The notes below the pieces were generated by a model, which worked only from the letters and a program-made list of their open reading frames with translations, had not been told where the DNA came from and made no database searches. Positions 34,747 through 42,964 of a stretch of 64,000 bases of DNA are shown here, piece by piece (the stretch's first letter is position 1; each line of letters opens with the position of its first letter). A program made the position numbers and the translations under genes. Source of the DNA: Bacillota bacterium (GTDB lineage Bacteria > Bacillota > Clostridia > Christensenellales > Aristaeellaceae); NCBI GenBank assembly GCA_023416655.1, contig JAEZHK010000056.1, positions 1 to 64,000 on the forward strand. Reading direction: 5' to 3'.

Positions 34747-35931
34747 TTATTTCAGGTATTCCGACGCCGGGATGGACTTGATGGAGATCGGCGGATAGGC
34801 GGCCTTTTCAAAGCCCAGAACGAAGATGGTGGCCTCGGTGTTGTCGCCGATGTCGTTGAAGGTCACGTTGGTGGCCAGACCCTTGAAGCCCTTGATGGCG
34901 CGGATCGCGGTGGCGACCTGCTCTCGGGTGGGCAGCGCCCCGGCCGCTTCAATGGCAGCCTTGATACCGTCCAGCGTCACGTTCATGGCGTCATAGCCGT
35001 AGGCGGCGAAGGCTTCCGGCGCGCGGCCGTAGGTGGCGGTGAACTTCTCGACGAACGCCGCGCCCGCTTCGGTGCCCGACACGTCCGACGCGACGGAGGT
35101 GTAGTAGTTGCCGATGACCGCGTCGCCCGCGATCTTGACCAGCTCCGCGGAGTCCATGCCGTCCGGACCGAGGAAGACCACATTGATGCCCTTTTCTTTC
35201 AGCTGCTTGATCAGGAGCGCGCCCTCCGGGTACATGCCGCCGAAGTAGACCGATTCGGCGCCGCTGGCGCGGATCATTTCCTCAACGGCCGAGAAGTCGG
35301 CTTCGCCGGCGGTGATGCCTTCGTAGCCCTTCACTTCGCCGCCGATGGCCTCAAAGCGCATCTTGAACTGGTCGGCCACGCCCTGGCCGTAGGTGGTCTT
35401 GTCCTGCAGCACGAACACGCTCTTCTTGCCGAGGCCATACAGGAAGTCCGCGCCGGCGGGGCCCTGCGCGTCGTCACGGGCGCAGATGCGGCTGACGGTG
35501 GGGAGGCCGCGGTCGGTCACGTCCGGGTTGGTGTTGGCGGGGGAGACCATCGGCAGGCCGCCCTCGTTGTAGACTTCGGAGGAGGGAATCGCGACGCCTG
35601 AGTTGTAGTGGCCGACGACCGCCAGTACGGAGGCGTCTTCCACCAGGCGCTGCGCGTTCGAGACGCCGACCTTCGGGTCGGCCTGGTCGTCCGTCGGGAG
35701 GAACTGCAGGTCATAGCCCAGCGCCTTGAACTCTTCGATGCGCGCGTTCAGCGCCATCTCGATGCCGTTCTTGATCGATCCGCCCAGCGCAGATTGGCTG
35801 CCCGACAGCGGGGTGGCGCTGGCGACCTTGATGACCGGCAGCGCGTCCGCGCCGGCGGTGACCACAGTCAGCCCGGAGAGCATCAGGGCAATGAGCGCGA
35901 CCGACAGGATCCTGACAAGCTTGTTCTTCAT
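34747..35931 (-). CDS. livJ: Branched-chain amino-acid ABC transporter binding protein LivJ type
   Basis: Extracytoplasmic receptor of the Liv importer, 394 residues, periplasmic-binding fold type 1. Signal peptide 1-29 ends AGA|D without a lipobox cysteine, as in the sugar-binding protein of this window. Family motifs: VASATPLSGSQSALGGSIKN, VGHYNSGVAIPSSEVYN (the amino-acid binding loop), VFVLQDKTTYGQG and AYGYDAMNV. SD AGGAGG is seven to eight bases before the ATG. The transcript starts about 165 bases upstream. Ligand probably leucine, isoleucine or valine, but related receptors bind other amides. Confidence 0.92.
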   Translation of the reverse strand: MKNKLVRILSVALIALMLSGLTVVTAGADALPVIKVASATPLSGSQSALGGSIKNGIEMALNARIEEFKALGYDLQFLPTDDQADPKVGVSNAQRLVEDASVLAVVGHYNSGVAIPSSEVYNEGGLPMVSPANTNPDVTDRGLPTVSRICARDDAQGPAGADFLYGLGKKSVFVLQDKTTYGQGVADQFKMRFEAIGGEVKGYEGITAGEADFSAVEEMIRASGAESVYFGGMYPEGALLIKQLKEKGINVVFLGPDGMDSAELVKIAGDAVIGNYYTSVASDVSGTEAGAAFVEKFTATYGRAPEAFAAYGYDAMNVTLDGIKAAIEAAGALPTREQVATAIRAIKGFKGLATNVTFNDIGDNTEATIFVLGFEKAAYPPISIKSIPASEYLK

Positions 35932-36105
35932 GGGGTACGCCTCCTTATCTTTGCCTTACGGGCGGGGAAGCCGTCCGAAACCTTATAACAAAAAACTTCC
36001 CAAGGGCCGTGTGGGCGTTTGAGAAGCATCGTCGCTTGGTTGTTTGTTTGCATGAGCATGAATGTGGTGCCGCGCGCCGCGTCATTGCGGGGGATTTATT
36101 GGCTC

Positions 36106-36134
36106 AGTATATGCATCCGCGCCGCGTTTGTCAA
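36106..36134 (-). promoter_or_regulatory. Promoter of the liv operon
   Basis: Minus-strand TTGACA (36129-36134), 17-bp spacer, TATACT (36106-36111). The 5' UTR is about 165 bases long; I see no obvious riboswitch or T-box in it. The wider gap 35932-36651 otherwise holds only the mini-ORF below. Confidence 0.75.
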
Positions 36135-36376
36135 GTAAAAAATCTCTGGAAATGAATATTTTACGACAGACAGTTTCATCCTACGGACGGTTTGGGGCTG
36201 CATTTCCCCCAATGGCAGGTAGTTTTGACGGTGCGTTTGCACAATCCTGCGATTTCACGGATATGAAAATGGATTGGCTCCGGCCCTTCGGACGGCTCAA
36301 AAAGTGGCATTTTTTGCCGCGTTGCCGCGAAAAAGCGGGGCGCGATTTCACCTCATGAGAAAAAGGAGTGAAAATC

Positions 36377-36415
36377 ATGAAGAAAACTTGTGGTTCCCGC
36401 CCGCTTCGGACCTGA
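36377..36415 (+). CDS. Possible 12-codon leader ORF
   Basis: AAAAGGAGTG lies eight bases before an ATG that opens MKKTCGSRPLRT and then TGA. The SD is as strong as at any real gene here. It may be a leader peptide, or the relic 5' end of a lost secreted protein (MKKT is a typical signal-peptide start). Confidence 0.35.
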   Translation: MKKTCGSRPLRT

Positions 36416-36651
36416 GACGCCTGCCCGGCCGACCGACGGAAAAATTTCGCTTTTGAGCCCTTCTGCGCCAACCGATCTGCATTGATGGCCGTTCGGGAGC
36501 GGCGTTCCGGCCCGTTCGATGTGATCTTTGGTTAATTCCTTGTTTGGGGTTTCGTCAAACGCAGCGCCTGGGTAAGAATACAACACAGGATGCGATTCGC
36601 ATCCGGAGATTTTAAAACGCAGCGCAGGCTGCATCTTGAGGAGGAATTTTC

Positions 36652-37089
36652 ATGAAGATCAAGGCCCTTACCATCGCCGCGATGCTGGTGGTCGCCGCCG
36701 TCGCGCTGGTCGGCTGCTCGGCCCCCGCGCCCGCGCCCACCGCAGCCCCCGCCGTAGCCACCGAGGCCCCCGCGGTCACCGAGGCGCCCGCGGCCGCCAC
36801 CGAAGCGCCCACGGCCGCCGTCACCGAGGCACCCGCCGTCACCACCGCAGCCGCCCCCGCGCAGCTTGAGCTGACGGTGGACGAACTGGCCGCCTACAAC
36901 GGCAAGGACGGCAAGCCCGCCTACGTCGCCGTGAAGGGCGTCATCTACGACGTGACCAACGTGCCCGCCTGGCAGAACGGCATGCACAAGGGCAACACCG
37001 CCGGCATGGATCTGACCGATGTGCTCGGCAAGGCCCCGCATGGTGACTCGGTTCTGAAGAACCTGCCCGTAGTCGGCAAGCTGAAATAA
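36652..37089 (+). CDS. Cytochrome-b5-like domain lipoprotein
   Basis: 145 residues. Lipoprotein signal with lipobox LVGC (Cys at about 22), a long Ala/Pro/Thr/Glu linker (about 24-70, repeats of TEAPA), then a compact cytochrome b5-like heme/steroid-binding domain: LTVDELAAYNGKDGKPAYVA, VKGVIYDVTNVPAWQNGMHK and GMDLTDVLGKAPHGDSVL. Likely heme-contact histidines are in GMHKG and APHGD, as in the short b5-like proteins of anaerobes. AGGAGG eight to nine bases before the ATG. It is the only clear lipoprotein in the window and stands alone, followed by a family-1 element. Redox or ligand-binding role at the membrane surface is inferred. Confidence 0.8.
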   Translation: MKIKALTIAAMLVVAAVALVGCSAPAPAPTAAPAVATEAPAVTEAPAAATEAPTAAVTEAPAVTTAAAPAQLELTVDELAAYNGKDGKPAYVAVKGVIYDVTNVPAWQNGMHKGNTAGMDLTDVLGKAPHGDSVLKNLPVVGKLK

Positions 37090-37098
37090 GCTTCGCTT

Positions 37099-37286
37099 GC
37101 GTTGAAAAACCACGATGGTTTTTCAACGCGTAGGAAGAAGCCTGCGTGGGCCTGAAATTTCGCTTAAATTTCCGGGCGGCCCACTGACTGGCGGAATTGT
37201 TTCCTACACCAGTGTTCGCACTGGTTGTGGAAACCGTTTCCGGCGCGCAGGTCGCCGGAAACGATTGGAAGGAACGACGAGGTTGG
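37099..37286 (+). repeat. Family-1 four-hairpin element, copy C
   Basis: Ten bases after the lipoprotein stop, same direction. P4 37099-37129 (GCGTTGAAAAACCA and complement), P3 37146-37184 (GTGGGCC/GGCCCAC, inner GAAATTT/AAATTTC), P2 37199-37234 (GTTTCC/GGAAAC with ACCAGTG/CACTGGT), P1 37235-37263 (CGTTTCCGGCG/CGCCGGAAACG), then the tail GGAAGGAACGACGAGG. The most regular copy. Confidence 0.85.
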
Positions 37287-37335
37287 TCGATCGTTAGAAA
37301 GTTTGCATCGGGTACAGCATCCCCCTCCATATAAA

Positions 37336-37369
37336 GCCGCCCGCTCTGAAAAAGAGCGGGCGGCCTTTG
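37336..37369 (+). terminator. Terminator after the lipoprotein/element C unit
   Basis: GCCGCCCGCTCT/AGAGCGGGCGGC, perfect 12-bp stem, then CTTTGT. Confidence 0.75.
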
Positions 37370-37477
37370 TATAGCTATTTTCTTGAGTGAGTCTACTCCC
37401 ATTATCTTTGCGGTTCAGCCTGTTTCTCGTCCCACTCTGACCCGAAAATGGACGCGCTAGCGGACATTTTCCTTTGT

Positions 37478-37547
37478 GTGGGGTCCAGGGGAATCATTCC
37501 CTTGGCGGGGCGCGGGGCAGAGCCCTGCCGTATCCATCCCTTTTCTG
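37478..37547 (-). repeat. Family-3 double palindrome in the dipeptidase 3' UTR
   Basis: AGGGGAAT/ATTCCCTT and GGCAGGGC/GCCCTGCC-type palindromes with the GGGGTCC flank, directly after the stop (minus strand). Confidence 0.65.
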
Positions 37548-38468
37548 TCAGGCCTTCTTCCCCGCCTGCGCCTTCCGCAGTACGCGGTAGAAGTTGCCGC
37601 CCGCGATGCCCGCGATCTGGGCCTGGGTGTAGCCCAGCTTTTCCAGCCGTTCGAGCACGCGCGGGAAGCCCGACGGGTCGCCCAACCCTTCCGGCCAGCG
37701 CTCGATGCCGTCAAAGTCCGAACCGAAGCCCACCGTACCCTCGCCGCCCAGCTCGCAGAAGGCCTCGATGTGGCGGATGACGTCGTCGATCGTGGCGTCC
37801 CGGCCATCGGCCAGGAAGTCCGAATAGAAGTTGATGCCGATAAAGCCTCGCTTTAAGATCAGCGCGCGGGCCTGATCCGGCGTGAGGTTCCGGAACGAGC
37901 CGCACAGCGTCTTCAGGTTGGAATGGCTGGCCACCACCGGCAGCGCGGAATGCTCCATGAGGTCGTAGAACCCGGCCTCGTTCAGGTGCGATACGTCCGC
38001 CAAAATGCCCAGCTCGTCCATCGCCCGGAGCATCTCAAAGCCCGCGGGCTTAAGCCCCGGACTGCTGCCGCCCTTCGCGGGATAGGCCAGTTCGTTTTCA
38101 TTGTTCCAGGTGATCGCGATCAGCCGGATGCCCTTTTTTGCGAATTCGTAGAGCCGCTCGACGCGCCCTTCCAGCACCTCGCCGCCTTCGATGGACAGGA
38201 TGCCGCACGGCCCCTCCGGTGCGCTTTCCGGCAGCTTTCCGGTCAGGATCGGCACACCCAGCGAGTCCACGGATTCCAGCATCTTCAAGGCCTTTGTGTA
38301 GGGCTGTCCCTCAGGCCCGTCCGGCCCCGCGAACAGCGCGAAGGTTTGAAGCCCCACGCCGCCTGCCCTCAATGCCTCCGGGCGCACGGCGCAGCTTTCC
38401 GGCGCTTTGCCGTCGATGGCGATGGAGTACAGCGTATCCGCGTGCGCGTCCGCGACAAAAAACTTCAC
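37548..38468 (-). CDS. Membrane dipeptidase (renal dipeptidase, M19 family)
   Basis: Zinc dipeptidase of 306 residues that cleaves dipeptides, including D-amino-acid ones. Metal ligands: the HxD motif in VADAHADTLYS, Glu in SIEGGEVLEG, and histidines in ADVSHLNEAG and VASHSNLKTLCG; VGFGSDFDGIERWPEG gives the late Asp. No signal peptide, so it works in the cytosol. The start is GTG at 38466-38468, overlapping the MATE stop codon (GTGA), with GGAGGGG just upstream, so translation is coupled to the transporter. The pairing with a MATE exporter is unexplained. Confidence 0.88.
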   Translation of the reverse strand: MKFFVADAHADTLYSIAIDGKAPESCAVRPEALRAGGVGLQTFALFAGPDGPEGQPYTKALKMLESVDSLGVPILTGKLPESAPEGPCGILSIEGGEVLEGRVERLYEFAKKGIRLIAITWNNENELAYPAKGGSSPGLKPAGFEMLRAMDELGILADVSHLNEAGFYDLMEHSALPVVASHSNLKTLCGSFRNLTPDQARALILKRGFIGINFYSDFLADGRDATIDDVIRHIEAFCELGGEGTVGFGSDFDGIERWPEGLGDPSGFPRVLERLEKLGYTQAQIAGIAGGNFYRVLRKAQAGKKA

Positions 38469-39847
38469 CCCAGCCCCTCCATTCCCGCGGCCAGCATTTT
38501 GTGTTTAAGCAGGCCGCCCCGCATTGAGCGCAGGTAGTAGATGATGAACATCACGCTGGTGGCCGCCCAGGTCACCGGGTAGCCGAAGACCAGCGAGTTC
38601 ATGGTCCCAAAGTGCGGGAACACCGCGTACAGCCAGACCAGGCGCAATACGCAGATGCCCACCACCGTCATGCACATCGGCACCAGCGATTCGCCCATGC
38701 CCCGGAGCGCGCCCGACAGGATCTCAATGGACACGTAGGTGAAGTACAGCGGCGTGATCTCGCGGATCAGCGTCGCGCCGGTGCGGATGACCGCCTCGTC
38801 CGGCGTAAAGACCCGGAGGAACGGCTCCGCGAAGGTGTACACGAGCGCCGAGATCGTCAGCCCCGTGAGCATCGCCATCAGGTAGCCGGTGCGCACGCTC
38901 CTTTGCACCCGGTCCATCTTGCGCGCGCCGAAGTTCTGGCTGACGAAGGTGGTCACTGAAATGCCGAAGGCATTGACGGTCATCCAGAACATCGCGTCGA
39001 TCTTGGAATAGGCCGCCCAGGCGGCCATGGTCTGGGTGCCGAAGCCGTTGATGCCGCCCTGGATGAGCACGTTCGAAATACCGTACATGGTGGACTGGAA
39101 GCCGGAGGGCAGGCCGATGCGGAACGCGTCCCGGAGAACCGCCCGGTCAAAGCCGATCTTCCGGATATTGAGCCGGTAGCAGTCGTTGACCCGCATCAGG
39201 CGCGCAACCAGCAGCGCCGCCGCGCAGGTCTGGGCCGTCAGGGTCGCGAGCGCTGCGCCCATCACGCCCAGCTTCAGCCATACCACCAGAATAAAGTCCA
39301 GCGAGATGTTGACCAGCGAGCCGATCAGAAGGTAGATGAGCGGCCGCCGGGAGTCGCCCACCGCGCGCAGGATGCCCGAGCCGATGTTGAACGTCAAGAC
39401 CGAGATGATGCCCAGAAAGTATACCCGGAGGAACAGGGCGGCGGAGTCCAGCACATCCGCGGGCGTCTCCATCCACACCAGCATGGACCGGCCCAGAATG
39501 GTGCCCGCCACCATCAAAACCGCGCCCGCCGCCAGGCTGATGGCGATGACCGTGTGCACCGCGCGGCGGGTGCCCTCCGCGTCCTTCGCGCCGTAGTGCT
39601 GCGACACCACCACCGTCGCGCCCGAGCCGAGGCCCACGAAGAAGCCCAGGAACAGGTTGATGATGGTCATGCTGGCGCCGCCCACCGCGGCCAGGCCCAC
39701 ATCGCCCACGACATGGCCCACGATGCTGGCGTCCACAATGTTGTACAGCTGCTGGAAGAACGTGCCCAGAAGGATCGGGAAGAAGTATTTGAGAAGCTCT
39801 TTCCAGATGGTGTTCTGGGTGATCGCGTTGGGCCGGTTGATCTCCAT
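38465..39847 (-). CDS. MATE-family efflux transporter
   Basis: Cation-coupled multidrug/metabolite exporter of 460 residues with about 12 hydrophobic segments, the normal MATE size. Motifs include FFQQLYNIVDASIVGHVVG at the N-terminus and GLPSGFQSTMYGISNVLIQ at the start of the second half, which repeats the fold. AAGGAG lies eleven bases before the ATG at 39845-39847. Promoter TGGACA-17-TATACC is at 39905-39933. First gene of a two-gene operon with the dipeptidase. The substrate is unknown. Confidence 0.93.
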   Translation of the reverse strand: MEINRPNAITQNTIWKELLKYFFPILLGTFFQQLYNIVDASIVGHVVGDVGLAAVGGASMTIINLFLGFFVGLGSGATVVVSQHYGAKDAEGTRRAVHTVIAISLAAGAVLMVAGTILGRSMLVWMETPADVLDSAALFLRVYFLGIISVLTFNIGSGILRAVGDSRRPLIYLLIGSLVNISLDFILVVWLKLGVMGAALATLTAQTCAAALLVARLMRVNDCYRLNIRKIGFDRAVLRDAFRIGLPSGFQSTMYGISNVLIQGGINGFGTQTMAAWAAYSKIDAMFWMTVNAFGISVTTFVSQNFGARKMDRVQRSVRTGYLMAMLTGLTISALVYTFAEPFLRVFTPDEAVIRTGATLIREITPLYFTYVSIEILSGALRGMGESLVPMCMTVVGICVLRLVWLYAVFPHFGTMNSLVFGYPVTWAATSVMFIIYYLRSMRGGLLKHKMLAAGMEGLG

Positions 39848-39904
39848 ACGGCGGCGTGCTCCTTGGGGCTTTCCCGCCCCGCCAATCCGGCGTAATCCTT
39901 GACT

Positions 39905-39933
39905 GGTATATCACAAACCCGTGGCTTTGTCCA
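39905..39933 (-). promoter_or_regulatory. Promoter of the MATE-dipeptidase operon
   Basis: Minus-strand TGGACA (39928-39933), 17-bp spacer, TATACC (39905-39910). Confidence 0.55.
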
Positions 39934-40136
39934 GCGCGCTCTTGAGAAATCTGACCGTGAAAAAACCGCCCGTTTTTTCGCCGTGCAGAAGAAACCCTCT
40001 CCAGCCTGAAAATCACGCGGATTTCCCGGCGGCCCGCAGGTTTATGGTATCTTTTCCATAAGACATTCGTACGCCCGCGCTTCGGGAAAGGTGGTGGCCT
40101 TGGATGGGCGACGGGTGAGATTTTGGCTTTCACGGC

Positions 40137-40165
40137 TTGTGCCCGCCTCCCGCCCGGCCTATAAT
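40137..40165 (+). promoter_or_regulatory. Promoter of the zinc-ribbon gene
   Basis: TTGTGC (40137-40142), 17-bp spacer, TATAAT (40160-40165). A second TATAAT at 40184-40189 has no matching -35. Confidence 0.55.
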
Positions 40166-40220
40166 GGAGGATGACGGGGTAGGTATAATTCCAAACAGTA
40201 ATTTACCGGAGGGGACATCC

Positions 40221-40448
40221 ATGAAAACATATAGAGTAAAGATATGGAATAAAGCTTTGGTTTGTCCTATTTGCGATCAGGAGCTCTTTGGTTTTAAGAA
40301 AGTCAAGGTTGTAGATGATGACGAGCCTGTTGAGCATGAAATCCGATATTTATTTGAATGTGAAACATGTGGATATGCCATGATGTTTGGTGCAGTTGCG
40401 CGATGGGAACCAGAAGAGGAACTGAATTTCAAGCTTGAAGAAACCTGA
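40221..40448 (+). CDS. Small zinc-ribbon protein
   Basis: 75 residues starting MKTYRVKIWNKALVCPICDQ. Two CxxC knuckles, CPIC (15-18) and CETC (about 49-52), are separated by a charged beta-hairpin and should bind one zinc ion. CCGGAGGGG lies six bases before the ATG at 40221. The gene is much more AT-rich than the genes on both sides and uses different codons (GAT, AAA, TTT), which points to recent acquisition. No function can be assigned; such proteins may bind nucleic acid or protein partners. 53 bp upstream of the dehydrogenase gene. Confidence 0.65.
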   Translation: MKTYRVKIWNKALVCPICDQELFGFKKVKVVDDDEPVEHEIRYLFECETCGYAMMFGAVARWEPEEELNFKLEET

Positions 40449-40501
40449 GGTGAGGTAAGCAAACAAATTTCAATTTACATTGGTATGAAAGGGGTTTTCA
40501 C

Positions 40502-41530
40502 TTGAAGGCGCTGGTGATGGAGGCATACAAGTCTTTCGCGCTGCGGGAGGTGCCGCGGCCCGAACCCGGGTCGGGCGAGGTGCTGGTGCAGGTGCGCGCC
40601 TGCGCCGTGTGCGGCAGCGACGTGCACGGCATCGACGGCTCGACCGGGCGGCGGCGTCCGCCGGTGATCATGGGGCACGAGGCGGCGGGCGAGATCGCGG
40701 CGCTGGGTACGGGCGTGAGCGCATACCGCGCGGGCGACCGGGTGACGTTTGACTCCACGGTCTATTGCGGGGCATGCGAGGCCTGCCGGGCGGGCGACGT
40801 AAACCTGTGCAAGAATCGCCGGGTGCTGGGCGTCAGCTGCGAGGAGTACCGGCGGGACGGCGCGTTCGCCGAATACGTGGCGGTGCCTGAACGTATCCTC
40901 TACCGCCTGCCGGACAATGTGTCCTTTGAGGAGGCCGCCATGGTGGAGCCGCTGTCCATCGCCTGCCACGCGATGGGCCGCACCGCCGTGCCCGTGGGCG
41001 GGCGCGTACTGGTGGCGGGCGCGGGCACGATCGGGCTGCTCGCGCTGCAGGTGGCCAAGAGCCTTGGCGCGGGGCAGCTGATCGCGGTGGACGTGGACGA
41101 GGCGCGGCTTGACATGGCGCGGGAGGCGGGGGCCGAGGCGGTCTCCTCCCGCGAACCGGGCGCGCTTGAAAAGGTGTTGGCGCTGACCGGCGGCGCGGGC
41201 GTGGATGTGGCGGTGGACTGCGCGGGCATCTTTGAGACGGCGGACCTGTGCATCCGCTCGTCGAAGCTCAACGGCGCGGTGGTGCTGGTCGGGAACCTCG
41301 CGCAGCGGATCGACTTCCCGCTGCAGCTGGTGGTCACGCGGCAGTTGAGCCTTTACGGCAGCTGCGCCTCGGCGGGCGAGTACCCTGAGTGTCTCGACCT
41401 CATCGCCTCGGGCGCGGTGGATGTGAAGCGGATGATTTCCAAAACCGTGCCGCTGGCCGAAGGCGGCGAATGGATTTTGAAATTGTACAACAGGGAGCCG
41501 GGTCTGTACAAAATCGTGTTGATCCCATAG
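40502..41530 (+). CDS. Zinc-binding alcohol/polyol dehydrogenase (MDR superfamily)
   Basis: NAD(P)-dependent dehydrogenase of 342 residues, similar in layout to sorbitol, threonine and galactitol-phosphate dehydrogenases. Catalytic zinc: Cys in CAVCGSDVHG and GHEAAGE; structural zinc cysteines are complete in YCGACEACRAGDVNLC, unlike the dehydrogenase at 4.0 kb. Cofactor loop GAGTIGLL. The start is TTG at 40502 with GAAAGGGG seven bases upstream, since no ATG fits. It is followed after 7 bp by a Gfo/Idh-family gene, so the two should form an operon for polyol or inositol-like substrates. Confidence 0.9.
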   Translation: MKALVMEAYKSFALREVPRPEPGSGEVLVQVRACAVCGSDVHGIDGSTGRRRPPVIMGHEAAGEIAALGTGVSAYRAGDRVTFDSTVYCGACEACRAGDVNLCKNRRVLGVSCEEYRRDGAFAEYVAVPERILYRLPDNVSFEEAAMVEPLSIACHAMGRTAVPVGGRVLVAGAGTIGLLALQVAKSLGAGQLIAVDVDEARLDMAREAGAEAVSSREPGALEKVLALTGGAGVDVAVDCAGIFETADLCIRSSKLNGAVVLVGNLAQRIDFPLQLVVTRQLSLYGSCASAGEYPECLDLIASGAVDVKRMISKTVPLAEGGEWILKLYNREPGLYKIVLIP

Positions 41531-41537
41531 GAGGGCC

Positions 41538-42623
41538 ATGAAGAAGATTCGAGTGGGCATCATCGGCTGCGGCAAGGTGGGGCACTGCCACGCCCGGGCG
41601 TACCGGGCAATTCCGGGGTGCGAACTGGCGGCGTGCTGCAACCACCGGCGGGAACGGGCGGAGGAATTCGGCCGCGTTTACGGCATCCTGGCGTTTGACA
41701 GCGTGCGGGAGATGATCGAAGTGGCGGGCGTGGACGCGGTCAGCGTGTGCACGCCGCACCCGGCGCACGCGGCCCCCGCCGTGGAGGCGGCGCGATCGGG
41801 CGCGGCCATCCTCATCGAAAAGCCACTGGCGGCGACGCTTGCGGACTGCGACGCGATCATGGAAGCCGTCCGCGCCTCGGGCGTCACCGGCGGCGTCATC
41901 AGCCAGCGCAGGTTCTACCCGCAGACGGCGAGGGTCAAAAAGGCCATCGAGGACGGCAAAATCGGCCGGCCCGTCCTGGGCACGGTCACCATGCTGGGCT
42001 GGCGTGACAAGGCCTACTACGCCTCTGACCCGTGGCGCGGCAGCTGGGAGAAGGAGGGCGGCGGCGTGCTGGTCAACCAGGCGCCCCACCAGCTGGACCT
42101 GCTGCTCTGGTACATGGGCGAGGTCAAGGAAGTCTACGGCCTGTGGGACACGCTGAACCATCCGGGGCTGGAGGTGGACGACACCGCCGTTGCCGTCGTC
42201 CGGTTTCAAAGCGGCGCGCTGGGCAACATCCTGGTCAGCAATTCCCAGAACCCCGCGCTGTACGGCAACGTGCATGTGCATGGGGAGAACGGCGCGTCCG
42301 TCGGCGTGCAGACCGACGGCGGCGCGATGTTCATCGCGGGCGTCAGCGGCATCGCGGAGCCGCCCTTCAACGACCTGTGGACGGTGCCCGGCGAGGAAAA
42401 CCTCGTTGCCGGTTGGCGCGCGGAGGAGGACAGGCTGTTTGAAGGTCCCGGCGCGGTGGACCACTTTTTCCGGCTGCAGCTTCAGGACTTCCTCGCCGCC
42501 GTCCGGGAGGGCCGCGAGCCGCTCGTCACCCTCCGGGATGGCCGCCGTGTCGCGGAGCTGTTCACCGCCATCTACCGCTCTTGCCAAAATAAGGCGCCGG
42601 TCGCGTTCCCCCTAGCGCCGTAG
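41538..42623 (+). CDS. Gfo/Idh/MocA-family oxidoreductase
   Basis: NAD(P)-dependent sugar or cyclitol dehydrogenase of 361 residues. N-terminal Rossmann motif GIIGCGKVGHCHARAY, the family motif EKPLAATLADCD (Lys of EKP), and the C-terminal alpha/beta domain with GGGVLVNQAPHQLDLLLW, whose His corresponds to the catalytic histidine. SD GGAGGG, ATG at 41538. Cotranscribed with the MDR dehydrogenase; both probably act on one carbohydrate. A family-2 element begins about 60 bp after its stop. Confidence 0.92.
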   Translation: MKKIRVGIIGCGKVGHCHARAYRAIPGCELAACCNHRRERAEEFGRVYGILAFDSVREMIEVAGVDAVSVCTPHPAHAAPAVEAARSGAAILIEKPLAATLADCDAIMEAVRASGVTGGVISQRRFYPQTARVKKAIEDGKIGRPVLGTVTMLGWRDKAYYASDPWRGSWEKEGGGVLVNQAPHQLDLLLWYMGEVKEVYGLWDTLNHPGLEVDDTAVAVVRFQSGALGNILVSNSQNPALYGNVHVHGENGASVGVQTDGGAMFIAGVSGIAEPPFNDLWTVPGEENLVAGWRAEEDRLFEGPGAVDHFFRLQLQDFLAAVREGREPLVTLRDGRRVAELFTAIYRSCQNKAPVAFPLAP

Positions 42624-42686
42624 CGTCTCCCGGAACAACCACAAGAGGATTACGAATGGTTTACACTTGAATGGGATGAGAACACT

Positions 42687-42964
42687 GGGGGGTTTGGAGG
42701 GCTGAAGCCCTCCAAGGTTCCATCATAAGTACCGGCTTGAGGTGAATTTGCCGCATGCGGCAAATTCAGTCCCGATGAGACAAGTTTCGCCGCAGGGCGA
42801 AACTTCCTTACCGGTGTTATGGATTCCCCCAAAGGGCGCGCTTGCCCGCCCGACGGGGAATCGATACCGATGGTCCGGATTGCGCCCGGAAATTCTCGAC
42901 GGAATTTCAGCAATCCGCCCCAGTTCTCTTTGCAACGGCATGAATCTTTGATTCATGCCGTTGC
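42687..42964 (+). repeat. Family-2 modular palindromic element, copy R2
   Basis: Fills the 341-bp gap after the Gfo/Idh gene, same direction as that gene. It has the block with AATTTGCCGC/GCGGCAAATT and AAGTTTCGCC/GGCGAAACTT inserted in the tip of the CCGG hairpin, but lacks the GTTTCCC/GGGAAAC to CGCAACATT block of R1. It ends in a perfect 15-bp stem (GCAACGGCATGAATC, 42932-42964) that abuts the stop of the converging pucR gene. Confidence 0.85.

Noticed and set aside
37099..37129. P4 of family 1 as a simple intrinsic terminator
   Set aside because: It has no T-run after it in most copies, the conserved structure continues 150 bp further, and separate terminators follow (37336-37369, 63500-63532).
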